DNA from: CAXRDE01 sp964229355
Lineage (GTDB): Bacteria > Cyanobacteriota > Sericytochromatia > UBA7694
Length of the DNA: 64,000 bases
Reading direction: 5' to 3'
Assembly (NCBI GenBank): GCA_964229355.1
Contig: CAXRDE010000025.1
Location: forward strand, 186,001 to 250,000
A model generated the notes under the pieces. It saw only the letters and a program-made list of their open reading frames with translations. It did no database searches and was not told where the DNA came from. The translations under genes were made by a program, and so were the position numbers. This document shows, piece after piece, positions 7,788-15,939 of this stretch (the stretch's first letter is position 1; each line of letters opens with the position of its first letter).

Positions 7788-10700
7788 ATGCCCCTTTTCG
7801 AGCTGCTTAACGACAATCCTTTGTATATGGTGCTGTATCAATTGGGCCATCAGGCCTCCATCAAAAACATTTTAGAAGTGGGTTCTGCCGATGGCAGCGG
7901 CAGTACGGCTATTTTGCACGAGGCCCTGGGGCCTGATAGCCAACTTTTTTGTCTTGAAGCAGACCCTGAGCGGTATGGGGTTTTAAAAAGCCGCTATGCT
8001 CAGGATCCTCGTGTGGTGACCTTGCCCTATTTATCGGTGTTTCCTCCGCAGTTCCCCGACTGGGAAACTGTCATGGCCCATTGGCATCAGGGACAAAGCT
8101 TTTTACACCGCTATCCTTTGCTCGAAATTGAAAAGTGGTACCGTGGCGAACAACGTTTAGCTGCTCAGGCTGAAAAAGTTTCAGGCATTGCCTGGATTAA
8201 AGCCGAGTACAAGGTTGAAACCTTTGATCTGGTGCTGCTCGATGGCGCTGAATTTTTAGGGGATCAAGATTACCAGGCAGTCAAAGGAACACCCTGGATT
8301 GTACTGGATGACACCCTCAGCTATAAAAATAAAGCAGTGTTTGAATCCCTACTGGCTGACCCGGACTACTTTTTGCTGTATCACTTTGAACGCTGGGCCC
8401 ATGGCTGTGCAGCTTTCTGTAAAAAATCGCCCCTTCAGGCAGGCATTAGTGCCGTTATTCACACAAAAAATGAAGAAAAAAATATCTCTAAATGTATACA
8501 AAGCTTACAAAAAATAGCTTCTGAAGTGATTGTGGTGGACATGTACAGCAGCGATGCAACCCAGACTCAGGCGTTGGCCATGCATCAAGAGCTTTGTCCC
8601 GTACGCTGGATTTCTCATGTGCCCACGGCGGGGGTAGATGTGGCCCGCAATTTTGGCTTAAGTCAGGTGAAGTATCACTGGACTCTGGTGCTTGATGCCG
8701 ATGAACGTTTGCCAGAAACCCTGCAAAATCAACTACTCTATTTATCAGCATTGGGAGATGCTGACGCCTATTGGTTGGCCCGTAAAAATTACTTCTTTGG
8801 AGCCTGGGCCAAAGTGCTTTTTCCCGATTATCAGCTGCGCTTTTTTCGCAGCTATCAGGTTCAATGGTCCGGCGGAGCTCATCAGTATCCGCAATGCACA
8901 GGCACCCAGCAGCAATTGCCCACAGACGCATTTATTGAACATTACTCCTATACCTCTGTGGCTGATTTTATTACGCGCCAGGAAGCGTATGCCCAGGTGA
9001 GCTGGGCCCATCAACGGCTTTCGCCTCTGCAATTGCAGCAAAAACTTCCTGAACTGCGTCGCACTTACCAACACCGGGCAGAGCAAGAACTCAAAAAAAT
9101 CAAAAATCAAACCCTAGACGACCACAGTTGGCTCATTCATCATCTCTATCTCTTTTCAGAACTCACCCAGGTGGCCGTGGCCATGGAAAAATCTGGGCGT
9201 TTTCAACAATTGGCAGAGCAGCCCCCCACCTTAAGTGCCTATAGCTATCTTAAAAATGGCATGCTTTTTGATTATCCGTTTTGCGAAAGCCTGCTTTCGG
9301 TTTTGCCTGTCTGTGATGAAGTGGTGGTTACCTATGCCGTGGACAGTGAAGACAACACCTTTGAGGTGTTGCAAAAAATGGCGCAGTTATTTCCCCATTT
9401 GCGCCTTTATCCCACGGCGGTTTGGACCCAATCCCATGTGTTAAAAGGCGAACGCATTGCCCACGCAGCCACAGAAGCCCGTGATTATTGCCAGGGCGAT
9501 TGGCTGTGGCATGTGCAAGCCGACGAAGTCTATACGCGGCAAGATGCTTTAAAAGTAAAAGCCTTGATTGCGGAACATCACACAGCGCCTGTGGATGCTT
9601 TTGTGTTTCCCATTCGGCATTTTTATGCCCATTATGAACAATATGTCAATGCAAGAGGCCCAGAAGAAGGCTGGTATTTGTTTTGTGTTCGCCTGGCCCG
9701 GCGAGGGACTGCAGAGCACATTGGAGATGCCTGGACCCAACAGGTGAAAGCCCCTGAACGTCTTCTTAAAGTGCCCATTACCATTTATCATTATGGCCAT
9801 GTGCGAGAGCCTGAGGCCATGCGTTTAAAAAGTAATCACATGGAACGTCTCTACAAGCCACTGCCCGAAGACTTTGAGGTGTGTCCGCCTCAATCATTTG
9901 TTTATGACCGGGTTCCTCAAGAGCTTTTGGCACCCATGGAAAGTCCACATCCTGAAGTGATGGCACGTCGTATTGCCCGTCATCGCCTCGCCCACGTTCG
10001 TCAACGGAAAGAAAAACCACGCTTGCTCATTGTGTCCCGTTTACCTGGGTTAAAAAAAGGCTATGGCATTACCTTTAGCTCCATTTATGGGCTACATATT
10101 TTGCAGCAGTACTTTGAGGTGCATCATTTGGCCTGGCATTCCCCTGAAGCGACTTACGTTTATGAAGGGGTGCACATTCATCCCGATAATCCAAAACACA
10201 TGAAAGATCCGGCCCGTTTAGAAGCCCTTTTACACGCACTCAGTCCAGAGGTCATTCTTTTGCACGCAGATATGCATTTTTTCTTGCCTTACCTGGACCT
10301 GCTGAAAGCCTGGAAGGGTGCAGTAGTGGGTTGGTTTACGGTAGATTTTGACCAGGAAAAAAACCCTTCGCCCCTCGTCCCCGTGCTCCAGCGCTGTCAA
10401 CGTGTACTGGGTATGGCTGACTTTGGACTAAACCAAATAAAAAAAGATTACGAAGGCCCCGTGGGTAAAGTGCCTCTGGGGGTAGACACCCGCTATTTTC
10501 AACCCGTTGCCGCAGAAAAAAAACTGCAATTGCGCCATACCTGGCAATTGCCTGATCAAGGGTTTATTTTCTTAACGGTGGCCAATAATTTTTGGCGCAA
10601 AGGGATTGAATACGCCGTACAAAGTTTTTCTATCTATTGCCAACAGTACCCGGAAGCCGCAGCCCACAGCTTCCTGTATTTGCATACCGAACGCACCCCG

Positions 10701-11219
10701 GAACTCACAGAGCAAATACAGGTGCTCGGACTTCAAAAAAAAGTGTTAATCACCCCTGACTATGATCCGATTAAAGCCCCTATTTCGACCCAAACCCTGG
10801 CCGAACTTTATCAGTTAAGCGATGTTTTTCTATTGTGTACCCTTGGTGAGGGGTTTGGCATGACGCTTCTCGAAGCACAAGCCAGCGGCTTACCCGTTAT
10901 TGCCTCAGACAACAGTGTCATTCGTGAAGTAACCCAGGGAAACGCCTTATATATTCCCTGTCCACATCGTGTACCGGGCAAAACCGGAGGCCGTATGGTC
11001 TGGATGGATGCCCCGGATCCTCATGAGGCCGCATTTTTAATGCATCAATTGTACAGTGATAGCGACCAGTACTTTCGACTCGCTGAAAAAGCCTTACAAG
11101 ATGTGCGACACTATAACTGGGATGCCACCGCTCATCTGTTGGCTGGTGAGCTGGCGCTGGCTACACATCAAGGAAAACCTGGTTTTGATTACCCGGAACC
11201 CCGCATTCAAGCGGTATAA
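7788..11219 (+). CDS. Four-domain glycan enzyme: methyltransferase-like + GT2 + GT2-like + GT4
   Basis: A 1143-aa cytosolic protein that appears to join four units. Residues about 15-210: Rossmann domain with ILEVGSADGSGSTAIL and LFCLEADPERYGVL, like a class I SAM-dependent methyltransferase. About 219-450: GT2 domain of the WaaE/SunS type (SAVIHTKNEEKNISKCI, VIVVDMYSSDAT, LVLDADERLP, YQLRFFRS). About 484-720: a second GT2-like unit (YSYLKNGMLFDYPF, CDEVVVTYAVDSEDNT, WLWHVQADEVYT). About 743-1120: GT4/GT1 domain (LLIVSRLPGLKKGYG, GVDTRYFQP, EGFGMTLLEAQASGLPVIASD). Such fusions are typical of enzymes building surface polysaccharide, O-antigen or flagellin glycans in several steps. Acceptor and sugars unknown. 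It is followed by two co-directional genes with short spacing. The methyltransferase label is the weakest part. Confidence 0.85.
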   Translation: MPLFELLNDNPLYMVLYQLGHQASIKNILEVGSADGSGSTAILHEALGPDSQLFCLEADPERYGVLKSRYAQDPRVVTLPYLSVFPPQFPDWETVMAHWHQGQSFLHRYPLLEIEKWYRGEQRLAAQAEKVSGIAWIKAEYKVETFDLVLLDGAEFLGDQDYQAVKGTPWIVLDDTLSYKNKAVFESLLADPDYFLLYHFERWAHGCAAFCKKSPLQAGISAVIHTKNEEKNISKCIQSLQKIASEVIVVDMYSSDATQTQALAMHQELCPVRWISHVPTAGVDVARNFGLSQVKYHWTLVLDADERLPETLQNQLLYLSALGDADAYWLARKNYFFGAWAKVLFPDYQLRFFRSYQVQWSGGAHQYPQCTGTQQQLPTDAFIEHYSYTSVADFITRQEAYAQVSWAHQRLSPLQLQQKLPELRRTYQHRAEQELKKIKNQTLDDHSWLIHHLYLFSELTQVAVAMEKSGRFQQLAEQPPTLSAYSYLKNGMLFDYPFCESLLSVLPVCDEVVVTYAVDSEDNTFEVLQKMAQLFPHLRLYPTAVWTQSHVLKGERIAHAATEARDYCQGDWLWHVQADEVYTRQDALKVKALIAEHHTAPVDAFVFPIRHFYAHYEQYVNARGPEEGWYLFCVRLARRGTAEHIGDAWTQQVKAPERLLKVPITIYHYGHVREPEAMRLKSNHMERLYKPLPEDFEVCPPQSFVYDRVPQELLAPMESPHPEVMARRIARHRLAHVRQRKEKPRLLIVSRLPGLKKGYGITFSSIYGLHILQQYFEVHHLAWHSPEATYVYEGVHIHPDNPKHMKDPARLEALLHALSPEVILLHADMHFFLPYLDLLKAWKGAVVGWFTVDFDQEKNPSPLVPVLQRCQRVLGMADFGLNQIKKDYEGPVGKVPLGVDTRYFQPVAAEKKLQLRHTWQLPDQGFIFLTVANNFWRKGIEYAVQSFSIYCQQYPEAAAHSFLYLHTERTPELTEQIQVLGLQKKVLITPDYDPIKAPISTQTLAELYQLSDVFLLCTLGEGFGMTLLEAQASGLPVIASDNSVIREVTQGNALYIPCPHRVPGKTGGRMVWMDAPDPHEAAFLMHQLYSDSDQYFRLAEKALQDVRHYNWDATAHLLAGELALATHQGKPGFDYPEPRIQAV

Positions 11220-11241
11220 TGACTGTTCAAAGGAGTAAAGC

Positions 11242-12597
11242 ATGCCTTCTAAAACCGAGTCCCCATCTCCAGGCCAATTGTTGTTTATGCAAATCTCAGA
11301 TAAGTCCTATGACGAAATCTTTTTGATTGAGCGGCTCACGCAACAATGGATTGAGCAGTATGGTGAATGTGAAGTAACGGTGTGCGTTAACGGCAACGCG
11401 TATCCTTTTGTTTCAAGTCATCCCAAACGTCTGGTCACCATTTTCACCGAAGATCAGGAAAAAAATCGCCAAAAATTTGAAATTTTACGTGAAAATGTAA
11501 AATTTGACGCCATCATCCTCCTGGATGTGTATGAATATTTTGTGCATCCCATGGACTTAAATTTTTTGCCCGCCTGGTTAAAAGACGTGGAGAACCCACT
11601 CTATGCCGTGGACTATTTTAATCTCCTGGTTTATCAAAAAGATCACTTTGTGCTTCGGCATCAAGTGGATATTGCCGAAGAAAACCGGAACAGTGTCCCC
11701 CTGGACTTGCCGCTGGAATTATTAAAGCCCGTCTTACCCAATATGATGGAACAGATAAGTCAGGAGACAAAAACCTGGCCGGTACAAAGTGTTTTTAGTG
11801 AACTGACCTTAAAAGCAGCCCATTTGCGCACTGAAATTTTTGAATCCATGGAAGCCAAAGACAGTGACTTCTTAATTACCGTGGCCTTTGATCCTTTTTT
11901 GTTTACCCAGGCTGCCGAACGGCAATTAAGCGGCTATTATCTGGTGTTAATTGAGGTACTTGTCTTTTATCTCCGTCAATTCAAAGGACAGCATTTTCAC
12001 GTGTTTATTGTGGGGATGAAACCTCCTGCGGTGGCCATTAACTTAGATCCTGAGATCAATGTCAACCTGCATTATTTTGGACACTTTACCGAAGACAATT
12101 ATGCGGCATTTCTTGGAGCCAGTGATTTATTGGTGCTCAATAACACCTGGAGCGTGGCTTTGCTCGATGCCCTCTACTTAAATTTGCCCGTATGCATTTT
12201 TGGCAATAGTATCATTGAAGCCTGGAAAGACGATACCGAAACCCAAAAAGAACTGCGGGCGAGTTTTCAGCCCTTAAAGCCTCTTTATGACTTATGTCAC
12301 TTGATGATTAATATGAATCAGTACGCCATGAGTACACCTATTTTTCAATTTGTCACTTATCCGCTGCGCGATGAGCGTCTACATTTTCCGCAGGCAGGGT
12401 TGCAAGAAGCGGTTCTGCCTTATTTTCTTATCGATATGTTCGACGACATGAGCACCTTGCCCTTACTCAAAGAATTACTCTTGTCGCAAACAACCCGACA
12501 AGGCTATGCTACCTTATGCCAAAACTATCTTCAAAAACAGCAAGGCCCTTTGCGATTTGGCCAAATTCACAAGCAGGTAACCACGAACCATGAATAA
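11242..12597 (+). CDS. Putative GT-B-fold glycosyltransferase-like protein
   Basis: A 451-aa protein without signal or membrane segment. I do not recognise the family. The second half (FHVFIVGMKPPAVAI, NLHYFGHFTEDNYAAFLGASDLLVLNNTWSVALLDALYLNLPVCIFGNSIIEAW) follows the pattern of a GT-B nucleotide-sugar-binding domain: a strand, 'GxxxxxxYxxxLxxxDLxV' helix, then 'S.sLLEA...PVv'. The N-terminal half (FLIERLTQQWIEQYGECEVTVCVNG) would be the acceptor domain. It has a strong AAAGGAG ribosome site, lies 22 bases after the multidomain glycosyltransferase and overlaps the next gene by eight bases, so it is probably part of the same glycan pathway. This is inference from context and fold pattern. Confidence 0.55.
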   Translation: MPSKTESPSPGQLLFMQISDKSYDEIFLIERLTQQWIEQYGECEVTVCVNGNAYPFVSSHPKRLVTIFTEDQEKNRQKFEILRENVKFDAIILLDVYEYFVHPMDLNFLPAWLKDVENPLYAVDYFNLLVYQKDHFVLRHQVDIAEENRNSVPLDLPLELLKPVLPNMMEQISQETKTWPVQSVFSELTLKAAHLRTEIFESMEAKDSDFLITVAFDPFLFTQAAERQLSGYYLVLIEVLVFYLRQFKGQHFHVFIVGMKPPAVAINLDPEINVNLHYFGHFTEDNYAAFLGASDLLVLNNTWSVALLDALYLNLPVCIFGNSIIEAWKDDTETQKELRASFQPLKPLYDLCHLMINMNQYAMSTPIFQFVTYPLRDERLHFPQAGLQEAVLPYFLIDMFDDMSTLPLLKELLLSQTTRQGYATLCQNYLQKQQGPLRFGQIHKQVTTNHE

Positions 12598-13381
12598 CCC
12601 CCTTTTTCATTTAAAAAAAAGGAAACTGGCCCCCGATTATTTCAAATTACGGGCTCCCTGGTTTTTTAATACGCCCGATGTATACCCCTTTGCCTATATT
12701 GCATTGGGCATGGTGGTGTCACTGTGCTTACTTGGCCTTTTATTACTGGTCGCTCTGGGCGCCTTTTCGGGTACTTCAGAAAGTGCGTCTTCACCCCCTG
12801 TGGAATCCACAACGGTCAGTCCTCCCGAAGCTTCTGCTGAAAATCAAACAGAGACAGCTCAGGGTACCGACACCACCAGCGTCGAAGGCAATGACACAAA
12901 CGTTTCGCCCTTAATTAAAAATGCGCAAAACCTGGAAGATGTAGACACAAAAATACGTAATGCCCAGAGTCAACCCACCTATGACCTAAAATTACAGGCC
13001 TTGATTAAACTCGAAGAGGCTGAAGGCCTAACGGTCGAACAAGCCAACGAAATCAAAGCTTTAAAACAAGAGTATACCGACGCCCTTACCCAGGCTCAAC
13101 AAAGCTATTTAGCTATTGAATCAGCCCTTGAAAAAGAGCACTATTCGGTGGCCATTGAAAAAAGCCAGGCTCTAATCACCCAGGGCGAAATTCTGGGCGT
13201 CATTTACACCAACGCACAAGACAGTCTTGAAAAAGCCCACCTGAGAAAAATTGACTATTACTTAAAGGTGGCACAGTTGGGCAAAGCGGAGCAGGCTTTA
13301 AATGAAGCCAAAGCTGCGGGCTTAAAAGAAGAAAAGCTGCAAGATTACACGAGCAAAATTCAGGCGCTCAAGAATCTATAG
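12590..13381 (+). CDS. Single-span membrane protein with helical extracytoplasmic domain
   Basis: A 263-aa protein of unknown family. Residues 1-35 are basic, about 36-60 form a membrane span (IALGMVVSLCLLGLLLLVALGAF), then a Ser/Thr/Glu-rich linker (65-110) and a long helical region (about 115-263) rich in Ala, Glu, Gln and Lys, with repeated helices such as LQALIKLEEAEGLTVEQANEIKALK that could be TPR-like or coiled coil. The ATG overlaps the upstream stop (ATGAATAA), so it is translationally coupled to the glycosyltransferase-like gene. It may be a scaffold or chain-length-type partner in the glycan pathway, but nothing in the sequence proves this. Convergent with the SMR gene 36 bp away. 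Confidence 0.7.
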   Translation: MNNPLFHLKKRKLAPDYFKLRAPWFFNTPDVYPFAYIALGMVVSLCLLGLLLLVALGAFSGTSESASSPPVESTTVSPPEASAENQTETAQGTDTTSVEGNDTNVSPLIKNAQNLEDVDTKIRNAQSQPTYDLKLQALIKLEEAEGLTVEQANEIKALKQEYTDALTQAQQSYLAIESALEKEHYSVAIEKSQALITQGEILGVIYTNAQDSLEKAHLRKIDYYLKVAQLGKAEQALNEAKAAGLKEEKLQDYTSKIQALKNL

Positions 13382-13403
13382 TACAATAACGAAGATTATT
13401 GTA
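13382..13403. repeat. CAATAA-N6-TTATTG palindrome, copy 1
   Basis: Eight-base arms TACAATAA and TTATTGTA around CGAAGA, starting one base after the stop of the membrane-protein gene and lying between convergent genes. Related copies at 14264-14281 and 15922-15939 keep the spacer pattern CNNNGA. It could be a weak bidirectional terminator or a protein-binding site. Confidence 0.6.
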
Positions 13404-13417
13404 TATGTATTTAGCCT

Positions 13418-13738
13418 CTAATGGGCTCCCCCTAAATTTAGACCTATAACACCCAGGATAATCAGGGAAATAGAAACTATTTTTAAGGGGTTTAAAGACT
13501 CCTGAAATAAAAAAGCACTGAGTACAACCACCAAAGCCGTGCCCAATCCCGCCCACATTGCGTAGGCAATTCCCATGGGGATTGTTTTTAAAGAAAACGT
13601 CAGCAAAGTAAAACATAGGGCATAGCAGACAAACATGCCCAACGCAGGTAAAAGATGGCGAAAACCGTCGGAGTAACGCATCAGCATTGTGCCTGTAATT
13701 TCAAAGAGAATGGCTCCAGTTAAATAAATCCAACCCAT
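13418..13738 (-). CDS. SMR-family small multidrug efflux protein (EmrE/SugE-like)
   Basis: A 106-aa protein with four membrane spans, the usual SMR length. The membrane-embedded acidic residue is E13 in YLTGAILFEITGT, and the conserved loop AYAMWAGLGTAL (W62) follows TIPMGIAYA. SMR proteins work as antiparallel dimers exchanging protons for cationic compounds or guanidinium. The motif reads more like the EmrE/QacE multidrug branch than guanidinium exporters, but I cannot separate them firmly by eye. It stands alone, convergent with the upstream gene, and has no recognisable local regulator, so the natural substrate is unknown. Confidence 0.92.
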   Translation of the reverse strand: MGWIYLTGAILFEITGTMLMRYSDGFRHLLPALGMFVCYALCFTLLTFSLKTIPMGIAYAMWAGLGTALVVVLSAFLFQESLNPLKIVSISLIILGVIGLNLGGAH

Positions 13739-14142
13739 GTTTAAATGCTTTCTGAAAATAAATTTGTTATTCTCGAGTATACCGTTACGGCGTTGGTGGG
13801 AACGTTCTTATTTTTAAGCTGACGACAATCGATTTAAAAATAGATCAAGCAACCCTGGGCCCATTGTTTGCCTTAACGAAGCCCTAAAATGTCTTCACTG
13901 ACAATAATATACATTATTACATATAAAGATTAACGAAAAAACTAGCTTTCAGGCACTTTATATACAATAATAAGTTAACGGTTTTTTGAGGGGTTTTTCA
14001 AAAAACCAAATGACGTTCAATAACTCGTCAGGGCGAACAAAGCTTTTTTCATGCAAGCAACGTATAAAAAGACCCTGAAAAACAAGGTGTTTTTTAAAGC
14101 TTTATTTTAAGAGATGACCTCTTTTTATTTAAAAGACTCTAC

Positions 14143-14164
14143 AAAATTGCATCGATGCAATTTT
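14143..14164. repeat. Perfect 22-bp palindrome
   Basis: The half-site AAAATTGCATC is mirrored exactly with no spacer, centred on a CG step at 14153-14154, and is followed on the plus strand by a T run. It lies in the gene-free AT-rich stretch. It is better read as a dimer-protein operator than as a hairpin, since it has no loop. Confidence 0.6.
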
Positions 14165-14263
14165 TTGGGCCACTATCATTTCTGTAATTATTTAAGGACA
14201 TCGTTATAAGTAGTTATATACTATAGATATCTATTTGTATGGATGACCTCAATTAAGCATATT

Positions 14264-14281
14264 CAATAACATCGATTATTG
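14264..14281. repeat. CAATAA-N6-TTATTG palindrome, copy 2
   Basis: CAATAA, spacer CATCGA, TTATTG; outside a single T/C mismatch the arms continue for five more bases (CATAT and ATATG), making an imperfect palindrome over 14258-14287. It lies beyond the terminator of the EF-hand gene. Confidence 0.6.
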
Positions 14282-14298
14282 CATATGAAAACAAAAAG

Positions 14299-14331
14299 GA
14301 AAGGGCAGTGTCTTCAAGACACTGCCCTTTC
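14299..14331 (-). terminator. Rho-independent terminator of the EF-hand gene
   Basis: A perfect 15-bp stem with a three-base loop (GAAAGGGCAGTGTCT arm), 12 bases past the minus-strand stop codon, followed on the minus strand by CTTTTTG. T-rich sequence is weaker in the plus direction. Confidence 0.9.
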
Positions 14332-14343
14332 TAAAAAATCATT

Positions 14344-15771
14344 CTAGTACTTGCGGTGGGCGTCGGCAATTTCACCGGTACGTTGTTCGATCTGACTGGC
14401 GCTGCCTGAAATGCCTTTCAGGTCATTGTTCACCACGCGGGCGCGATCCAAATCATTGGCACTGCGGGCGTCAAACAATTTGTTGTAGAAGTTTACGTTG
14501 GTGTCGGCCAGGGTTTGCTTGTCGGCACCGGTGTTATAGGTTTCCACACGACCGGCTAAACTCCGCAGTGAAGACGCTTCATTCTTATAACCCGAGTCAA
14601 TGCCGTTACCGATTAAGGCTCCGATACCGCCAGAAGCTGCGGCACCAATACCGGCCCCCATCAGCGCAGACTTCACGGTTTTACCGCCCGCGAAGTAACC
14701 AATGGCTGCACCAGCGACCAGGCCGACGCCTGCACCCACGCCAGCGTAAGGCGCGGTTCTACCGGTGGCTTTTGCATCGGTGGCATCGGCTTCGCGGCGA
14801 ATGTTTTGGCCCACTTGTTGGCCACTTTTGCCAGAGTTCTCGATATTGTGAATGTTGGCAAAAGCTTTTGAAATATTGCTGTCGGTGGCCCGTACGCTCG
14901 CTTGTAAATCAGGCAGGTCATTGGTTTGTTCTTTAATGGCTTTCAGGGCGCTGTTCATGACTTCATAAGAGGTTTTCAAATTGGTCAGAATTTGCTCTTG
15001 CTCACGGAGATAGGGGTCTAAACGATCCAGGTAGGGATCATCGGGAATAATGGGCTGGGTGTTATCACCGGGTTTGCTGTTAAAAGGATCTTTACCGTAA
15101 GGATCGTTGCTGCCTACACTGTTGCCACCCCCACTGAAGGGATCTTTACCGTAAGGATCTCCGCCACCAGATACAGGACGAGAAGGAGAAGTGGGACGCT
15201 GACCTGGAGTGTAATCGGTAAACCAATCGCGGGTACGACTCATATTTTGCTGTAAGCGAGCGCTCCAGGTATTCCACTGGGTGCTGTTCAGGGTGGTTTT
15301 GGCTTGAATATGTAAAGCCCGTGAAGTGGCATCGGTTTTACCGGCTGTCATATCGCGAATGGAACGCAGAGAAGATTCCATGCTATTAATGGCAGCGTCA
15401 TAAGAGCGATTGCTTTCTTGAAGTTTGTGGTAACGATCGCGAGAGGTGTCATCGCTATATAAAGTGGGGGTAAAAACATGGGTGTTTGAAATGCCGTTAT
15501 GGGCAGTGGTCCGTACACTTTTTAAGGTTTCTAAGCCTTCTACATGGATATTAAAACCACGGCTTTGTTCAATGTTGCCCTGGCGAATTTCGACTTTGTC
15601 TTGCTGCAGTGCAGATACGAGTTCTTGTTTTGAAATTTGACCATTCTGATCGGTGTCTACGGCTTTGCGAATATGCTCAGAAGCCTTAAGCTCGTCCATG
15701 TTTCCGTTTTTGTTGGTATCAAAAGAATTTACGAGCCATTGATGATTTGAAAAGTTTACGCTTGCAGTCAT
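14344..15771 (-). CDS. EF-hand and glycine-zipper protein of unknown function
   Basis: A 475-aa protein. N-terminal EF-hand pair: DTNKNGNMDELK (degenerate, Lys at position 12) and DTDQNGQISKQE (canonical calcium loop), residues about 18-50. Then a helical region, a low-complexity segment with a repeated DPYGKDPF block (20-bp exact direct repeats at 15086-15105 and 15140-15159), another helical region, and near residue 345-400 a glycine zipper (AGVGAGVGLVAGAAIGYFAGG, then GAGIGAAASGGIGALIG). Glycine zippers insert in or sit beneath membranes. There is no signal peptide and no cysteine, so the location is unclear. It is monocistronic with its own terminator. I do not recognise a family beyond the two motifs. 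Confidence 0.8.
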   Translation of the reverse strand: MTASVNFSNHQWLVNSFDTNKNGNMDELKASEHIRKAVDTDQNGQISKQELVSALQQDKVEIRQGNIEQSRGFNIHVEGLETLKSVRTTAHNGISNTHVFTPTLYSDDTSRDRYHKLQESNRSYDAAINSMESSLRSIRDMTAGKTDATSRALHIQAKTTLNSTQWNTWSARLQQNMSRTRDWFTDYTPGQRPTSPSRPVSGGGDPYGKDPFSGGGNSVGSNDPYGKDPFNSKPGDNTQPIIPDDPYLDRLDPYLREQEQILTNLKTSYEVMNSALKAIKEQTNDLPDLQASVRATDSNISKAFANIHNIENSGKSGQQVGQNIRREADATDAKATGRTAPYAGVGAGVGLVAGAAIGYFAGGKTVKSALMGAGIGAAASGGIGALIGNGIDSGYKNEASSLRSLAGRVETYNTGADKQTLADTNVNFYNKLFDARSANDLDRARVVNNDLKGISGSASQIEQRTGEIADAHRKY

Positions 15772-15921
15772 TGTTTTTTCTCTCTTACGCTTTTTTGAGT
15801 TGTGTTTTCAACTGCATTTATTATGCCATCCTAACGTTAAATCAGAATTAAGCGATCAGAATCAAACGGTTAAATTGATTTTAAAATTAAACGCTGTGAG
15901 ATAACCTTTAAATTAAACATG

Positions 15922-15939
15922 CAATAACGTGGATTATTG
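15922..15939. repeat. CAATAA-N6-TTATTG palindrome, copy 3
   Basis: CAATAA, spacer CGTGGA, TTATTG, with flanking arms AAACAT and ATGTTT after one G/T mismatch (15915-15946 in all). It overlaps the stop codon of the DUF4336 gene (15936-15934), which ends CAA TAA on the minus strand. Confidence 0.6.

Larger units (their letters stand above)
13739..14298. other. AT-rich non-coding stretch with several inverted repeats
   Basis: About 560 bp with no credible ORF on either strand. It holds a 10-bp hairpin (13980-13989 with 13998-14007), a small AAGAG/CTCTT hairpin followed by T-rich sequence (14109-14123), a perfect 22-bp palindrome (14143-14164) followed by T6, and a copy of the CAATAA-N6-TTATTG repeat (14264-14281, extended with one mismatch to 14258-14287). 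A small RNA or a protein-binding region is possible. No promoter stands out clearly. Confidence 0.5.

Noticed and set aside
14143..14164. Palindrome as an intrinsic terminator
   Set aside because: No loop and AT-rich arms give a weak hairpin, and no gene ends nearby on the plus strand.
15086..15159. Direct repeats as a CRISPR or recombination site
   Set aside because: The two 20-bp repeats are in-frame codons for DPYGKDPF inside a protein, 54 bp apart, with no spacer array.
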